Below, one piece after another: positions 48,861 to 57,416 of a DNA stretch of 64,000 bases. The position numbers and the translations under genes were made by a program. The notes under the pieces were generated by a model. That model was not told where the DNA came from and searched no databases. It saw nothing but the letters and a program-made list of their open reading frames with translations. Where the stretch lies: contig SZPK01000027.1 of NCBI GenBank assembly GCA_030263665.1, positions 13,175-77,174 of the forward strand. Direction: 5' to 3'. This stretch comes from Villigracilis sp024434165. Its GTDB lineage: Bacteria; Chloroflexota; Anaerolineae; Anaerolineales; Villigracilaceae. Positions within the stretch are counted from its first letter, which is position 1, and every line of letters starts with the position of its first letter.

Positions 48861-49664
48861 CTTGTTGGTAGAAAGCCACAAATTGTTGGCGCGGCGCGCC
48901 AGCAGACCGGAGAAACTGACGGACTTGGGGGTGATGTCGCTCTCACGCATGCGGAACTTACGGGCGATTTCGACACCGAACTGATACTTGCTCATGGCTT
49001 GGGCGCCAACCAGGTGATACAAGCCCCCCAGCCCCCGCTTCAGCATCTTGACGAGGAGGCGGGCAGTGTCGTTTGCCAGCATCGGACAAAAGACGACGTC
49101 GGTGAAGCCGCTCATGCTTTTGTTGTGGCTGAGGTTGTGGTAGAAGAACTCCGCCAGGCTGCGCCTGCCGCTCAGGCTCCAGCCATAAAAATTGACACGC
49201 GCTACGATGGCAGACGGGTTTTCCGTCAGCACCGCCCACTCGCCGTCCAGTTTGGTTTTGGCGTACACCCCAAGCGGGTTGGGTTTGTCGTCTTCGGTGT
49301 AGAAGCCTTCCTTTTCGCCGTCGAAGACCGCGTCGGTGGAGATGTGAACAAGCTGGATATTCCGCGCTTTGCAGGCGCGCGCCAACCGGCGGGGCAGGTC
49401 GGTGTTCAGGCGTTTGGCAAGGTCGGGGTCGTTCTCGCAGGCGTCGAGGTCCGCGAGAGCCGCGCAGTTGACCACCCAGTCGGGCTGCGCCGCGTCGAGG
49501 ACGGCATCCACAGCGCGCGGGTCGAGCAGGTCCTGTTTCAAGACCCTGAACGGCGCTCTGGTCAATTTGCCGCGATCCACGCCGATGATCTCATGCCCGC
49601 CCATCATTTCCTGGGCGAAGTTGATTCCGAGCAAGCCGCTGACGCCGGTGAGGAGGATTTTCAT
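48747..49664 (-). CDS. RmlD-like nucleotide-sugar reductase (extended SDR)
   Basis: 305 aa. Rossmann motif TGVSGLLGINF, VHISTDAVFDGEKEGFYTE, catalytic YAKTKLDGE. RmlD/SpsK-type enzymes reduce 4-keto-6-deoxy sugars, so it may act after the dehydratase encoded upstream (49779). The C-terminal STNKLSTDLGENLP and the tail are encoded within the TTATCCACA-box array. ATG 49664; weak RBS. Confidence 0.82.
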   Translation of the reverse strand: MKILLTGVSGLLGINFAQEMMGGHEIIGVDRGKLTRAPFRVLKQDLLDPRAVDAVLDAAQPDWVVNCAALADLDACENDPDLAKRLNTDLPRRLARACKARNIQLVHISTDAVFDGEKEGFYTEDDKPNPLGVYAKTKLDGEWAVLTENPSAIVARVNFYGWSLSGRRSLAEFFYHNLSHNKSMSGFTDVVFCPMLANDTARLLVKMLKRGLGGLYHLVGAQAMSKYQFGVEIARKFRMRESDITPKSVSFSGLLARRANNLWLSTNKLSTDLGENLPDFSTGLDEFYTQFRQGYPQKIRSYQQA

Positions 49665-49678
49665 GATTTCATTCCCGG

Positions 49679-49782
49679 TGTAAGTAGACAAGTAGACAAG
49701 TACACAGGTACGCAGGTAGACAAGCAGGTGCGATGATAGCGCTTGTGTACTTGTTTACCTGTTCACCTGCGTACATTTTCAT
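49679..49782. repeat. GTAGACAA octamer array with inverted counterpart
   Basis: Units GTAGACAA, GTAGACAA, GTACACAG, GTACGCAG, GTAGACAA on one side; TGTGTACTTG, TTTACCTG, TTCACCTG, CGTAC on the other. The two halves are roughly complementary, so the RNA could fold into a hairpin between the two genes. Confidence 0.75.
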
Positions 49783-50789
49783 CCTTCAAGTTTACCCTGC
49801 GCGAACAATTCCTCAAATGGCGCAACGTATCGTTTGATGCCTTCCACATCCAGCCATTCGGTGTTGTTGTCGCTCGAGTACGAAAAGCCCTCACGAAGTT
49901 CCCTTCCCTTGTCCTTCCATGAATAGCCAAACCATGTCGCTTCGGCAGGCTGGACGACGAACATCCTGTCGAGTTCGATGGTGTGACGCGCTTCGTCTTC
50001 CGAAATCAATACTTCGTGCAGTTTCTCGCCGGGGCGGATGCCGATGATCTCCAGTTTTGCGTCCGGCGCGATGGCTCTGGCAAGGTCGGTGACTTTGGTG
50101 CTGGGAATCTTCGGCACGAAGACCTCGCCGCCTTCCATTTGCCCGATGCAGGAGATGACGAACCGCACGCCCTGTTCCAGCGAGAGCCAGAAGCGCGTCA
50201 TGCGTTCGTCGGTGATGGTGACCTTGCCATTCGAGCGCTGCTTCAGGAAGAGCGGCACCACCGAGCCGCGGCTGCCGACGACATTCCCGTATCGGACGCA
50301 GGAGAAGCGGGTCTTTGTCCCCCCGGCATAGGCGTTGCTTTGAATGGTCAGCTTCTCCGCCGCGAGTTTGGTCGCGCCGTACAAATTTGCCGGGCTGACG
50401 GCTTTATCCGTGCTGACGGTAAGCACCTTTTTCACACCCGCATCCAGCGCGGCTTCGACGACATTTGCCGTGCCCATGATGTTGGTCTTGATGGCTTCCA
50501 TCGGGTTGTACTCGCAGGCGGGCACCTGCTTGAGCGCCGCCGCATGGACGACGATATCCACCCCGTGCATCGCGCGGACGAGCCGCTCGCGGTCGCGCAC
50601 GTCGCCGATGAAATAGCGCAGGCGCGGGTCGTTGAATCCGCCCACCTGCATTTCGTGCTGCTTCAACTCGTCGCGGCTGAAGATGATGACCTTCTTCGGC
50701 TGGTGATCGTCCAGCAATATCCTCGTAAACTTCTTGCCGAACGAGCCTGTGCCGCCGGTGACGAGTACCACTTGATTTTTCCAATCCAT
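49779..50789 (-). CDS. pseB: UDP-GlcNAc 4,6-dehydratase (inverting), PseB/CapE type
   Basis: 336 aa. LVTGGTGSFGKKF, VVHAAALKQVPACEYNPMEA (hallmark of PseB/CapE/FlaA1), catalytic YGATKLAAEKL. Removes water from UDP-GlcNAc with C5 inversion. Start 50789 has AGAGGT upstream. In pseudaminate synthesis the next enzyme is an aminotransferase, which is missing here; with a RmlD-like reductase next door, a CapE-like route is also possible. Confidence 0.88.
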   Translation of the reverse strand: MDWKNQVVLVTGGTGSFGKKFTRILLDDHQPKKVIIFSRDELKQHEMQVGGFNDPRLRYFIGDVRDRERLVRAMHGVDIVVHAAALKQVPACEYNPMEAIKTNIMGTANVVEAALDAGVKKVLTVSTDKAVSPANLYGATKLAAEKLTIQSNAYAGGTKTRFSCVRYGNVVGSRGSVVPLFLKQRSNGKVTITDERMTRFWLSLEQGVRFVISCIGQMEGGEVFVPKIPSTKVTDLARAIAPDAKLEIIGIRPGEKLHEVLISEDEARHTIELDRMFVVQPAEATWFGYSWKDKGRELREGFSYSSDNNTEWLDVEGIKRYVAPFEELFAQGKLEG

Positions 50790-50889
50790 GAATACCTCTT
50801 GATTTTCAACGGTGATCAAGCAGGGCTGATGGCTGAGCAGCAACGCTTTGCGCCGCCGCCCGACCAGCAGGTATCGCAATCATTAGAGT

Positions 50890-52947
50890 TTACTCCGAAT
50901 TCCTGCAATACTCCCTGTCAACAACTTGTTTAACATCCTCGCTCAACGGTTCTTGAATGGCGCGCAACATCCCGCACGCCTGCACGCGCAGGGATTTGTC
51001 GCCGACCACACGCTTTGCGGTCTGTTCCAGCCGTTCCGCATTCCCGGTAATTGCATACGCTTTCAGGAACGGCAGCCATTCCACGCGGTCTTCGGGGCTG
51101 AGGTCCAAATCGAGCGCCTGCTCGCCCAGCAAAACCACCTCATCCCACCCGCCGGTCTGCGCCGCCAATTCCGCTTTTTGGAAGTAATAGCACCAGTCGT
51201 GTTCCGGCTCTTCGCCAAAGATCGAAACAGGCGGCAAAGCGGATTCGGTTCCTGTGAGCACGTTTTCAATCTTCGATGCCGAAGCGGTCAACGGCACATT
51301 CACCGGGTCGCTGGATGAGATCAGCGGCTGGGTCCCGTCAATCACATGCACACACGAGGTCAACGTTGGCTGGCTTAAGACGAGTATGTTTCCATAGTCG
51401 AGCGTAAATGTGTGACTGCGGTATCCCGTTTCGATCAACTGAGCGCCATCCAAAATGCCGGGCAGATTCTCGCTGTTCAACGTCAACCCGGACAGCGGAT
51501 AATGCACGGGGATTTCTCCCGTTGGTTCGGGAAAGTAAATCACATTCGCGGCTTCCATCAAACCGTACCCGCCGTCTCCCATGCCGGGCAATGGGTAGTG
51601 AACCACCAGCAAGGTCCCGGCGCGAAGCGATGGCGCTCGCCAACTCACCTGCCACCAAAATTTTTGCAGCGCCTTTTCTTCCGTCACCGCATTCGTTGCA
51701 ATCCCAAAATGCGCGAGCGCCGCAAACCCGATCAACACATACAACGCCGCCGCGCGGATTTTTTCGAGCGCGAACAAATTCAAAAACGCCGCCATGAAAA
51801 CCCCGGCGGCAAGCGACGCGGGCAAACCGTAGTGTGAAAAACCGCCAATATCAACGGAACGATTCGCCATGACGACCGGCAGGACGCCGAAAATCATTCC
51901 CAGCCCGCCGAGCGTCAACGCCTCTTTCTGGACTTGAACCTGCCAGCCCTCCCCAGCCTTTTCCCCCGCCGAAAGTTTGATTCGTCTCTCCGCAAAGATG
52001 ACGAGCAGAATGACGAACGCAGCGAGCAAAACACCAAATGCAACGTCGCGCAACCGCATTGCCTGAACAAACGGCGGGAATTGATCGAGCCAAGCCAGCA
52101 CGCTGAGATTCAGCAGGCTTTTGTAAATTTGCAGCAGCCAGTCCATGCCCGCGCCCAGGGGATTGGCGAAAAATACGCCCAACTGACCGCCGATGTCGGT
52201 TGCCTTGCGTTCGTTGGTGAAGAAGAAGATGCGCCAGACCGCAATCCCAAGCGGAATGACCAGCGTCCATGCCCAGGCTTTGACCGTATTGATCAACCGC
52301 TTCCAAAAATCAAGTTGACCATCCCGATTGACCAGCAAATACACAGCAATAAAGCGGAACGCTTCCATGCCGATGGCGTAATCCACCAGGGCGATGTACG
52401 CCCAGCCGGTGAAAACCGCGCCGATGATGTAAGCAATTCTCTTGAATTTGCTCGAGGCGGCGTCCCCGCCGCCGGGGACGGCGGCTGGAGCAACAAGTTG
52501 AATCGCCTTCAACGTAAACGCAATCGAAAAGACCTGCAAAGCCAGGCTGGCGATCATCGGCTGGTACTCGATGGCGCTGATCCACCAGAAGTAGCCGGGG
52601 AAAATTGCAAAGAGCAGCGCGGCAATGAAATTGAACTTCCGATTGCCCCGCCAGAGGATGTCGAAAATCCACAGCGCGCCGAGAGCGCTCAACCCGCGCC
52701 AGACGAAAGCGCCGATGTGCCACGGAAGCGGGTTTACGCCAAACAGCAGAAAATACCATTCAAAGAAAAAACCGCGCGCCGGGCGGTCAATGCGGAACAT
52801 CTCATGAAAAACCTTCGCCCCGCCGATCATCCCGTCATAGACGTAATACCAGTCGTCCTTGTAATACGTCAAATTGCCGATGTGCGGCAGATACACAACG
52901 GCGGAGATGAGAAGAAGAAACAGGAATTCGGGAAATGGTTTTTTCAT
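50890..52947 (-). CDS. Multi-pass membrane protein, putative GT-C-like, with palindrome-encoded insertion
   Basis: 685 aa. About ten hydrophobic helices in the first 420 residues. The first outward loop (YKDDWYYVYDGM) has the acidic residues usual for GT-C/PMT enzymes. The C-terminal 250 residues are soluble and extracytoplasmic. In a loop near residue 150, APAAVPGGGDAASS is translated from a perfect GC-rich palindrome (52448-52493). Probably acts on the glycan on the outer face (inference). No RBS obvious. Confidence 0.7.
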   Translation of the reverse strand: MKKPFPEFLFLLLISAVVYLPHIGNLTYYKDDWYYVYDGMIGGAKVFHEMFRIDRPARGFFFEWYFLLFGVNPLPWHIGAFVWRGLSALGALWIFDILWRGNRKFNFIAALLFAIFPGYFWWISAIEYQPMIASLALQVFSIAFTLKAIQLVAPAAVPGGGDAASSKFKRIAYIIGAVFTGWAYIALVDYAIGMEAFRFIAVYLLVNRDGQLDFWKRLINTVKAWAWTLVIPLGIAVWRIFFFTNERKATDIGGQLGVFFANPLGAGMDWLLQIYKSLLNLSVLAWLDQFPPFVQAMRLRDVAFGVLLAAFVILLVIFAERRIKLSAGEKAGEGWQVQVQKEALTLGGLGMIFGVLPVVMANRSVDIGGFSHYGLPASLAAGVFMAAFLNLFALEKIRAAALYVLIGFAALAHFGIATNAVTEEKALQKFWWQVSWRAPSLRAGTLLVVHYPLPGMGDGGYGLMEAANVIYFPEPTGEIPVHYPLSGLTLNSENLPGILDGAQLIETGYRSHTFTLDYGNILVLSQPTLTSCVHVIDGTQPLISSSDPVNVPLTASASKIENVLTGTESALPPVSIFGEEPEHDWCYYFQKAELAAQTGGWDEVVLLGEQALDLDLSPEDRVEWLPFLKAYAITGNAERLEQTAKRVVGDKSLRVQACGMLRAIQEPLSEDVKQVVDREYCRNSE
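52448..52493. repeat. GC-rich palindrome inside the membrane-protein gene
   Basis: TTGCTC GAGGCGGCGTCCCC GCCGCC GGGGACGGCGGC TGGAGCAA; same core as the 115-bp element. Confidence 0.7.
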
Positions 52948-52982
52948 TTACGATTTTTGATTGACGATTGACGATTTGACTG
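52948..52982. repeat. Heptamer tandem repeat (ACGATTG)
   Basis: TACGATT, TTTGATTG, ACGATTG, ACGATTT, GAC, directly before the membrane-protein start. Confidence 0.7.
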
Positions 52983-52983
52983 T

Positions 52984-53029
52984 CGAGTCACGCTACCCTC
53001 TTCGAGGATAAGCAAACGTAACCTGCGGG
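52984..53029. repeat. GTCACGCTA-hairpin-AAACGTAACCTGCG repeat, copy 2
   Basis: Flanks identical to copy 1 at 26972-27013 with another hairpin in the centre. Confidence 0.6.
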
Positions 53030-53037
53030 AATCTTTA

Positions 53038-53289
53038 TTAGTCAATCCGTTTGGATGGCAGGCTTTTATTGCGTGCCACATCCAGTTCCAAACCCATCAA
53101 AGGGGAAGAGCGAAAGAACTCGGAAAACTTTACCTGCGCTTTTTGCAAAGCCTTGTATTCCGCATAGGAAACCACGACCACCGTCTTGCGTCCATGTCGC
53201 GTAATGACCTGTGGACCCTGTTTCAACGCACGCGCAATGACTTCGCTCAATTGATTTTTCGCCTCGTGAACCTGCCAGGTTTTGTTCAT
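53038..53289 (-). CDS. Phd/YefM-family antitoxin, apparently without toxin
   Basis: 83 aa. TWQVHEAKNQLSEVIARALKQGPQVITRHGRKTVVVVSYAEYKAL is the whole Phd DNA-binding fold (about residues 3-47). Start 53289 has AAGGA upstream. No PIN or RelE/Doc gene follows within the 90 bp to the next gene, so it is an orphan or the toxin has been lost. Confidence 0.85.
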   Translation of the reverse strand: MNKTWQVHEAKNQLSEVIARALKQGPQVITRHGRKTVVVVSYAEYKALQKAQVKFSEFFRSSPLMGLELDVARNKSLPSKRID

Positions 53290-53347
53290 AAGCATTCCTT
53301 TCAAACTCTGTCCATTCCAGCCAGATTTATCTTGCTCGAAATGAGTA

Positions 53348-54175
53348 TTAACCGCTCGTCTTCCTGACCACGATCAACGGATATTGCCCATTTTCCGCAA
53401 AGAACTTTGGGAACACATCTTCCAGCCAAAACACAAGCCGCAAAAACGTCCGCCCGCCGAAGGGACGCACGAACCAGCGCATGATGCGCGTGCTGAGACT
53501 GCGCCAGGGTTTGATTTCAATCGTCATCTGCGAGCCAATTTCACGCTTGAGCCATTCGGGCGTCATCTTTTGGACGAACGTCCCCGCGGGGTCTTCCTCG
53601 TTCAGCCATTCCTTCTTTTTCTTTTCGGAGCGCCCCGACATTTTTCGCATCAGCCCGATGAGCGGCTCCGCCATGCGAATCAACAACGGGTTATGCCAGC
53701 CGTTGACGATAGCCGCCATCCGCCCTGGCGCCAGCACGCGGTGGATTTCGGCATAAGCGCGCAGATGTTCGGGCAAAGCGAGATGGTGAATCGCGTGCAT
53801 CGAAACCGCGCCGTCGAACGCATCATTCTTAAAGGGAAGGTTTGCGAGGTCACCCACAACGAACAGCCCGTGTGAGCCGATTCGATTCCGCGCCTCGCGC
53901 AAGGCTTGGATCGAAATATCGAGGCAGATGCGCCTTTCGTAGCCCGCGGAATAGGTCTTGTACTCCTCATACTGGACGGGACCAGACCCCGCGTCAAGCA
54001 GGAAGCGTCCTGTAGGAATCAGCCCATTCAGCACGCGCAGGCGCGTCTTGTGGATGTATTCGCGCGAGACGGGGCGCAGGTCTTCGTAGCGGGCGTTTTG
54101 ATAATGTCCGTTTTCCTCCTGCTGCCAGCCGATCTCATCATAAAACTCGCGGACTTTTTGTTTGGTGTCGGTCAT
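53348..54175 (-). CDS. Class I SAM-dependent methyltransferase
   Basis: 275 aa. Motif I LLDAGSGPVQYEEY, motif II RICLDISIQALREAR, motif III GDLANLPFKNDAFDGAVSMHAI. UbiE/MenG-like small-molecule methyltransferase fold; in this cluster it may methylate a sugar or lipid (inference). The C-terminus has a hydrophobic/aromatic helix (IMRWFVRPFGGRTFLRLVFW) suggesting membrane contact. Confidence 0.82.
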   Translation of the reverse strand: MTDTKQKVREFYDEIGWQQEENGHYQNARYEDLRPVSREYIHKTRLRVLNGLIPTGRFLLDAGSGPVQYEEYKTYSAGYERRICLDISIQALREARNRIGSHGLFVVGDLANLPFKNDAFDGAVSMHAIHHLALPEHLRAYAEIHRVLAPGRMAAIVNGWHNPLLIRMAEPLIGLMRKMSGRSEKKKKEWLNEEDPAGTFVQKMTPEWLKREIGSQMTIEIKPWRSLSTRIMRWFVRPFGGRTFLRLVFWLEDVFPKFFAENGQYPLIVVRKTSG

Positions 54176-54189
54176 AATTTCCAGTCTAT

Positions 54190-54296
54190 GTCATTGCGAG
54201 GGCATTCTTGCTCTTTGCCCGAAGCAATCTCCTTGTAGTGTCGCACGGCACCGCGGCGACGCTTCGTCGGGAAGAACACCCTCCTCGCAATGACAT
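54190..54296. repeat. TCATTGCGAG palindromic repeat, copy 5
   Basis: Inverted ends TGTCATTGCGAGGGC and CTCCTCGCAATGACA with GAAGCAATCTC and GCTTCGTCGGG inside. Confidence 0.8.
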
Positions 54297-54297
54297 C

Positions 54298-55926
54298 TCA
54301 TTTCCACGTAAACGGCTCGCCCACCAAAAAGCCGAAGGTGTCTTTGAATTGCTCCATTCCCTCATCGCTCAAGACGCGGTCGAGGGGCCACACAGCGAGA
54401 TCGTCCCAGAAATTCATCAACCGCCAGGGGAAGGGACGCGGATATTCAAAGAAGAAACGGTAGGCGTAATTCCAGGCGAACTCGATCTGCTTTTCGTTCA
54501 ATTGATGGGCGGGAATGTTACTCAAAACTTTTTCGAGCGTGGAATAATATTCATCCCACGTGTTCGGGTCGAGCGTGATGCCGCGCCCGCGATAGTGGGT
54601 CCTCCCGCACGAAATGACGGGACGCCCGTTCATCGCGGTTTCGAGACCGACGGTGGTGGTGTACGCCAAACCGACATCGGCGATCTCGATCAAGTCGTAG
54701 GTGTTGATCGGGTCCAGCGCGCCGATGACGTGAATGTGACTGGGCAGTTCTGGCAGCGCCTCGCGGACCACCGTTCCCATGGACTTTGCCTGCGGCACCA
54801 GTTTCTCGCCAGGGTGCACGCGGATGACGAGTTGGACATCTGTCCGTTTGGCGAAATATTGAACAGTCTTCGTAATCCATTCGGTCATGGAAGAGGCGAA
54901 GATGTCGCGTCCGAGCGTGAGGCTGTCGCCCAGCACGTTCGCGGCGAGCATCACGACGGGACGCTTATCCAGCCCCAGCAGGCTGCGGGTGGTATCCGCT
55001 CCCTGCGAAGAAACATACTGCCACAGTCGTTTCGATTTGCCCCACACACGTGCGCCGCGGCGGGCGTTTTCCAGGTCCGCCACGCGCTCGTACATTTCGT
55101 CGGTCATCGGCAAATGACAGCGCGCCTCGACGAGATAATCCGTATCCTGCTGCATGATGGACGAGTTTTGCGCCAGCCAGATCTGCTCGCGCTGGTCGTT
55201 GAATTCGTAGGTCACGGCATCCACGCCGAGGTGACGCGCAACACGAAACACGATTCCCATTTCCAAAATCAAGCCGTTGGGGATTAACACCACGTCGGGC
55301 TTGTTCGCCTGCATCCATTCGAGCGCGGCTTTGGCGGCGAAGGTGTTGCGTTGAATCCGCAAATCGTAGAGCGCGCGGTCGGACGGATCGTTCATGTCCA
55401 CTTCTTCGCGCATGAGGGTGTATTGCGCATCCCACAGGGAGACTTCTTGGATGTCGGCTTGAAGTTCGGCTGGCAAGTCGAAGGTCGAAGGTCGAAGGCG
55501 CTGCCCTGAGCTTGTCGAAGGGTCGAGCATCGAGATATGCTTTGTCAAAGGTGAAAGCGAAGCGAGAGCATCTTTTGTGTGCAGAACCCGCTGACGCTGG
55601 GTGAACTTATCCTTTTCCTTATGCCATTCGGAGTAGGGCAATGTCAACAGCGTGACATCGTGTCCCAACCCTGCCAGCGCCAATCCGAGGTATGCGGATT
55701 GCTCGATCCAATAATGAAGCGTGGCGAAAAACAAAACCTTTTTGCCAGTCTTGGCAGTCTTCGCAAACGGTTTGACCGCCTCCACCGCTGCAGGCAGCGA
55801 CTTTTGCAAGCGATCCAAATTGAAGTGGTCGCGCCGCGGACGGTTTCGCAACGCGGACCGAAGCATCCAGTCAATTTCGGCAGTGAAGGGCAGGTCGCCC
55901 AGAATTTCGCGGAGGGGGTTTGTCAT
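54298..55926 (-). CDS. Surface carbohydrate biosynthesis protein, GT-B-like
   Basis: 542 aa. VLFFATLHYWIEQSAYLGLALAG, VVLIPNGLILEMGIVFR, VIRVHPGEKLVPQ, IEIADVGLAYTTTVGLETAMNG (donor-site half). Related in layout to the gene at 39093. Between residues about 134 and 151 it reads DPSTSSGQRLRPSTFDLP, translation of the CCCTGAGCTTGTCGAAGGG palindrome (55504-55522) plus a GTCGAAG heptamer run (55475-55498). The start lacks a good RBS. Confidence 0.68.
   Translation of the reverse strand: MTNPLREILGDLPFTAEIDWMLRSALRNRPRRDHFNLDRLQKSLPAAVEAVKPFAKTAKTGKKVLFFATLHYWIEQSAYLGLALAGLGHDVTLLTLPYSEWHKEKDKFTQRQRVLHTKDALASLSPLTKHISMLDPSTSSGQRLRPSTFDLPAELQADIQEVSLWDAQYTLMREEVDMNDPSDRALYDLRIQRNTFAAKAALEWMQANKPDVVLIPNGLILEMGIVFRVARHLGVDAVTYEFNDQREQIWLAQNSSIMQQDTDYLVEARCHLPMTDEMYERVADLENARRGARVWGKSKRLWQYVSSQGADTTRSLLGLDKRPVVMLAANVLGDSLTLGRDIFASSMTEWITKTVQYFAKRTDVQLVIRVHPGEKLVPQAKSMGTVVREALPELPSHIHVIGALDPINTYDLIEIADVGLAYTTTVGLETAMNGRPVISCGRTHYRGRGITLDPNTWDEYYSTLEKVLSNIPAHQLNEKQIEFAWNYAYRFFFEYPRPFPWRLMNFWDDLAVWPLDRVLSDEGMEQFKDTFGFLVGEPFTWK
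55475..55526. repeat. GTCGAAG heptamers joined to a CTTGTCGAAGGG palindrome, in frame
   Basis: Three GTCGAAG units then CCCTGAGCTTGTCGAAGGG, whose translation DPSTSSGQ is recognisable from many genomes. Confidence 0.8.
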
Positions 55927-55929
55927 AAG

Positions 55930-56010
55930 CGGTTGCAGGTTGAAAGTTGAAGGTTGAGAGTTGAAGGTTGAAAGTTAAAGGTTCTAACTTGCAACTTTCA
56001 ACCTGGGACC
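55930..56010. repeat. Heptamer tandem repeat (GTTGAAG/GTTGAAA)
   Basis: More than six GTTGAAG-like units followed by a partial reverse complement (CTTGCAACTTTCAACC), so it can also fold as a hairpin; between the Wzt and GT-B genes. Confidence 0.8.
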
Positions 56011-56012
56011 TT

Positions 56013-57302
56013 CTAACCGATCTTCTCGATCTTCCAATTCAATCTCGGGCGAATCGGTCCCACGCGCGGCTCCGCCCATTGCGTGCCGGGCGCGCCCGAA
56101 ATATCCACATTGAAAGCCAGTGCGTTCTCGTCCATGAAATAGCGGCGCACGCCGAACGAACTGGCATTCACGCCGACCACATAACGTCCTTCATTGAATA
56201 GATCGGCGGGAAGCTCCGCGCGGCTGACGTAATGCCCCGCATCCCGCGTGTCGAACTTTTCATAAAGCGCGGGCGTATCCGTATCGAACGACGTAAAGAC
56301 ATACTCGCCGCGCATCGTGCTGACGTACAAACCAATTCGCAGACCCGTGATGGGCGAACTGAGTTTGTATTCGAACTCGACGGTGACGGGTTCGGTGGAA
56401 CGAACCGTATCCACGACCTTCCCGCCTCTTTCTCTGACCTTGAGGCTGATCGGCGTAAAAGGCTGACCCGCCGCTGGGATCTCGTCCGCCTCCCAGAGGC
56501 GTTCGCCCGCCTGCGACTGCCCCGACGAGAGATAAAAATCCACCGCCTCCTGTGTCGGTCCGCGCATGATGAGTTGTCCCTTGTTCAGCACAATCGCTTC
56601 CTGCGTGAGGCGCAGAATGGCGGACATGTTGTGGCTGACGAACAAGACCGTGCGTCCCTGCTGCGCCACGTCGCCCATCTTGCCGAGGCATTTCTTTTGG
56701 AATTCGGCGTCGCCCACCGCCAGCACTTCGTCCACCACGAGGATTTCGGGTTCAAGGTGCGCGGCGACGGCGAAGGCGAGGCGCAGGTACATGCCCGATG
56801 AATAGCGTTTGACGGGCGTGTCAATGAACTGGCTGACTTCGGAGAAGTCCACGATCTCGTCGAATTTGGCGTCAATCTCCGCGCGCTTCATGCCGAGGAT
56901 CGCGCCGTTCATGTAGATGTTTTCGCGTCCCGTCAATTCGGGGTGGAAGCCCGTCCCCACTTCGAGCAGCGAGCCGACCCGTCCGCGCACGGTGACGGTT
57001 CCCGTCGTCGGTTCGGTGACGCGGGAGAGAATCTTCAACAACGTGCTTTTGCCCGCGCCGTTGCGCCCCACAATGCCGAGCACCTTGCCCTCTTCCAAAT
57101 CGAAGGAGACATCCTTCAACGCCCAGACGTAATTCTGGTTCATGCGGCGGTCCGATTTGCCGATCATCGCCTTCGCCAGCCGCACGGGCGCGGAGACCGT
57201 ATCCACGATCACGTCGCGCAGCATGTTATAACGGAACTTCGTCTCCGCCGCGCCGATCTTGTATTGCTTGCCGAGATTGTGTACGGAAATTGCTGTGGTC
57301 AT
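56013..57302 (-). CDS. wzt: Polysaccharide ABC exporter ATPase with carbohydrate-binding C-domain (Wzt)
   Basis: 429 aa. ATPase about 1-245: GRNGAGKSTLLKILS, signature YSSGMYLRLAFAVAAHL, EILVVDEVLAVGD, VLFVSHNMS. C-terminal Wzt-C domain about 270-429, beta-rich, which in O-antigen systems reads the glycan's end group. Works with the Wzm-like permease encoded 110 bp upstream. Confidence 0.93.
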   Translation of the reverse strand: MTTAISVHNLGKQYKIGAAETKFRYNMLRDVIVDTVSAPVRLAKAMIGKSDRRMNQNYVWALKDVSFDLEEGKVLGIVGRNGAGKSTLLKILSRVTEPTTGTVTVRGRVGSLLEVGTGFHPELTGRENIYMNGAILGMKRAEIDAKFDEIVDFSEVSQFIDTPVKRYSSGMYLRLAFAVAAHLEPEILVVDEVLAVGDAEFQKKCLGKMGDVAQQGRTVLFVSHNMSAILRLTQEAIVLNKGQLIMRGPTQEAVDFYLSSGQSQAGERLWEADEIPAAGQPFTPISLKVRERGGKVVDTVRSTEPVTVEFEYKLSSPITGLRIGLYVSTMRGEYVFTSFDTDTPALYEKFDTRDAGHYVSRAELPADLFNEGRYVVGVNASSFGVRRYFMDENALAFNVDISGAPGTQWAEPRVGPIRPRLNWKIEKIG

Positions 57303-57314
57303 AAATTCTCATTA

Positions 57315-57413
57315 ATGTCATTGCGAGGGCGGCGTTCTTCCGCCCGAAGCAATCTCCAATTTAGGCAGGGATTGCTTCGTCGCGAAGAGCAAGAGCGCTC
57401 CTCGCAATGACAT
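57315..57413. repeat. TCATTGCGAG palindromic repeat, copy 6
   Basis: TGTCATTGCGAGGGCGGCG...GAAGCAATCTCC...GGGATTGCTTCGTCGCG...CTCCTCGCAATGACA (given in part), between wzm and wzt. Confidence 0.85.
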
Positions 57414-57416
57414 ATC

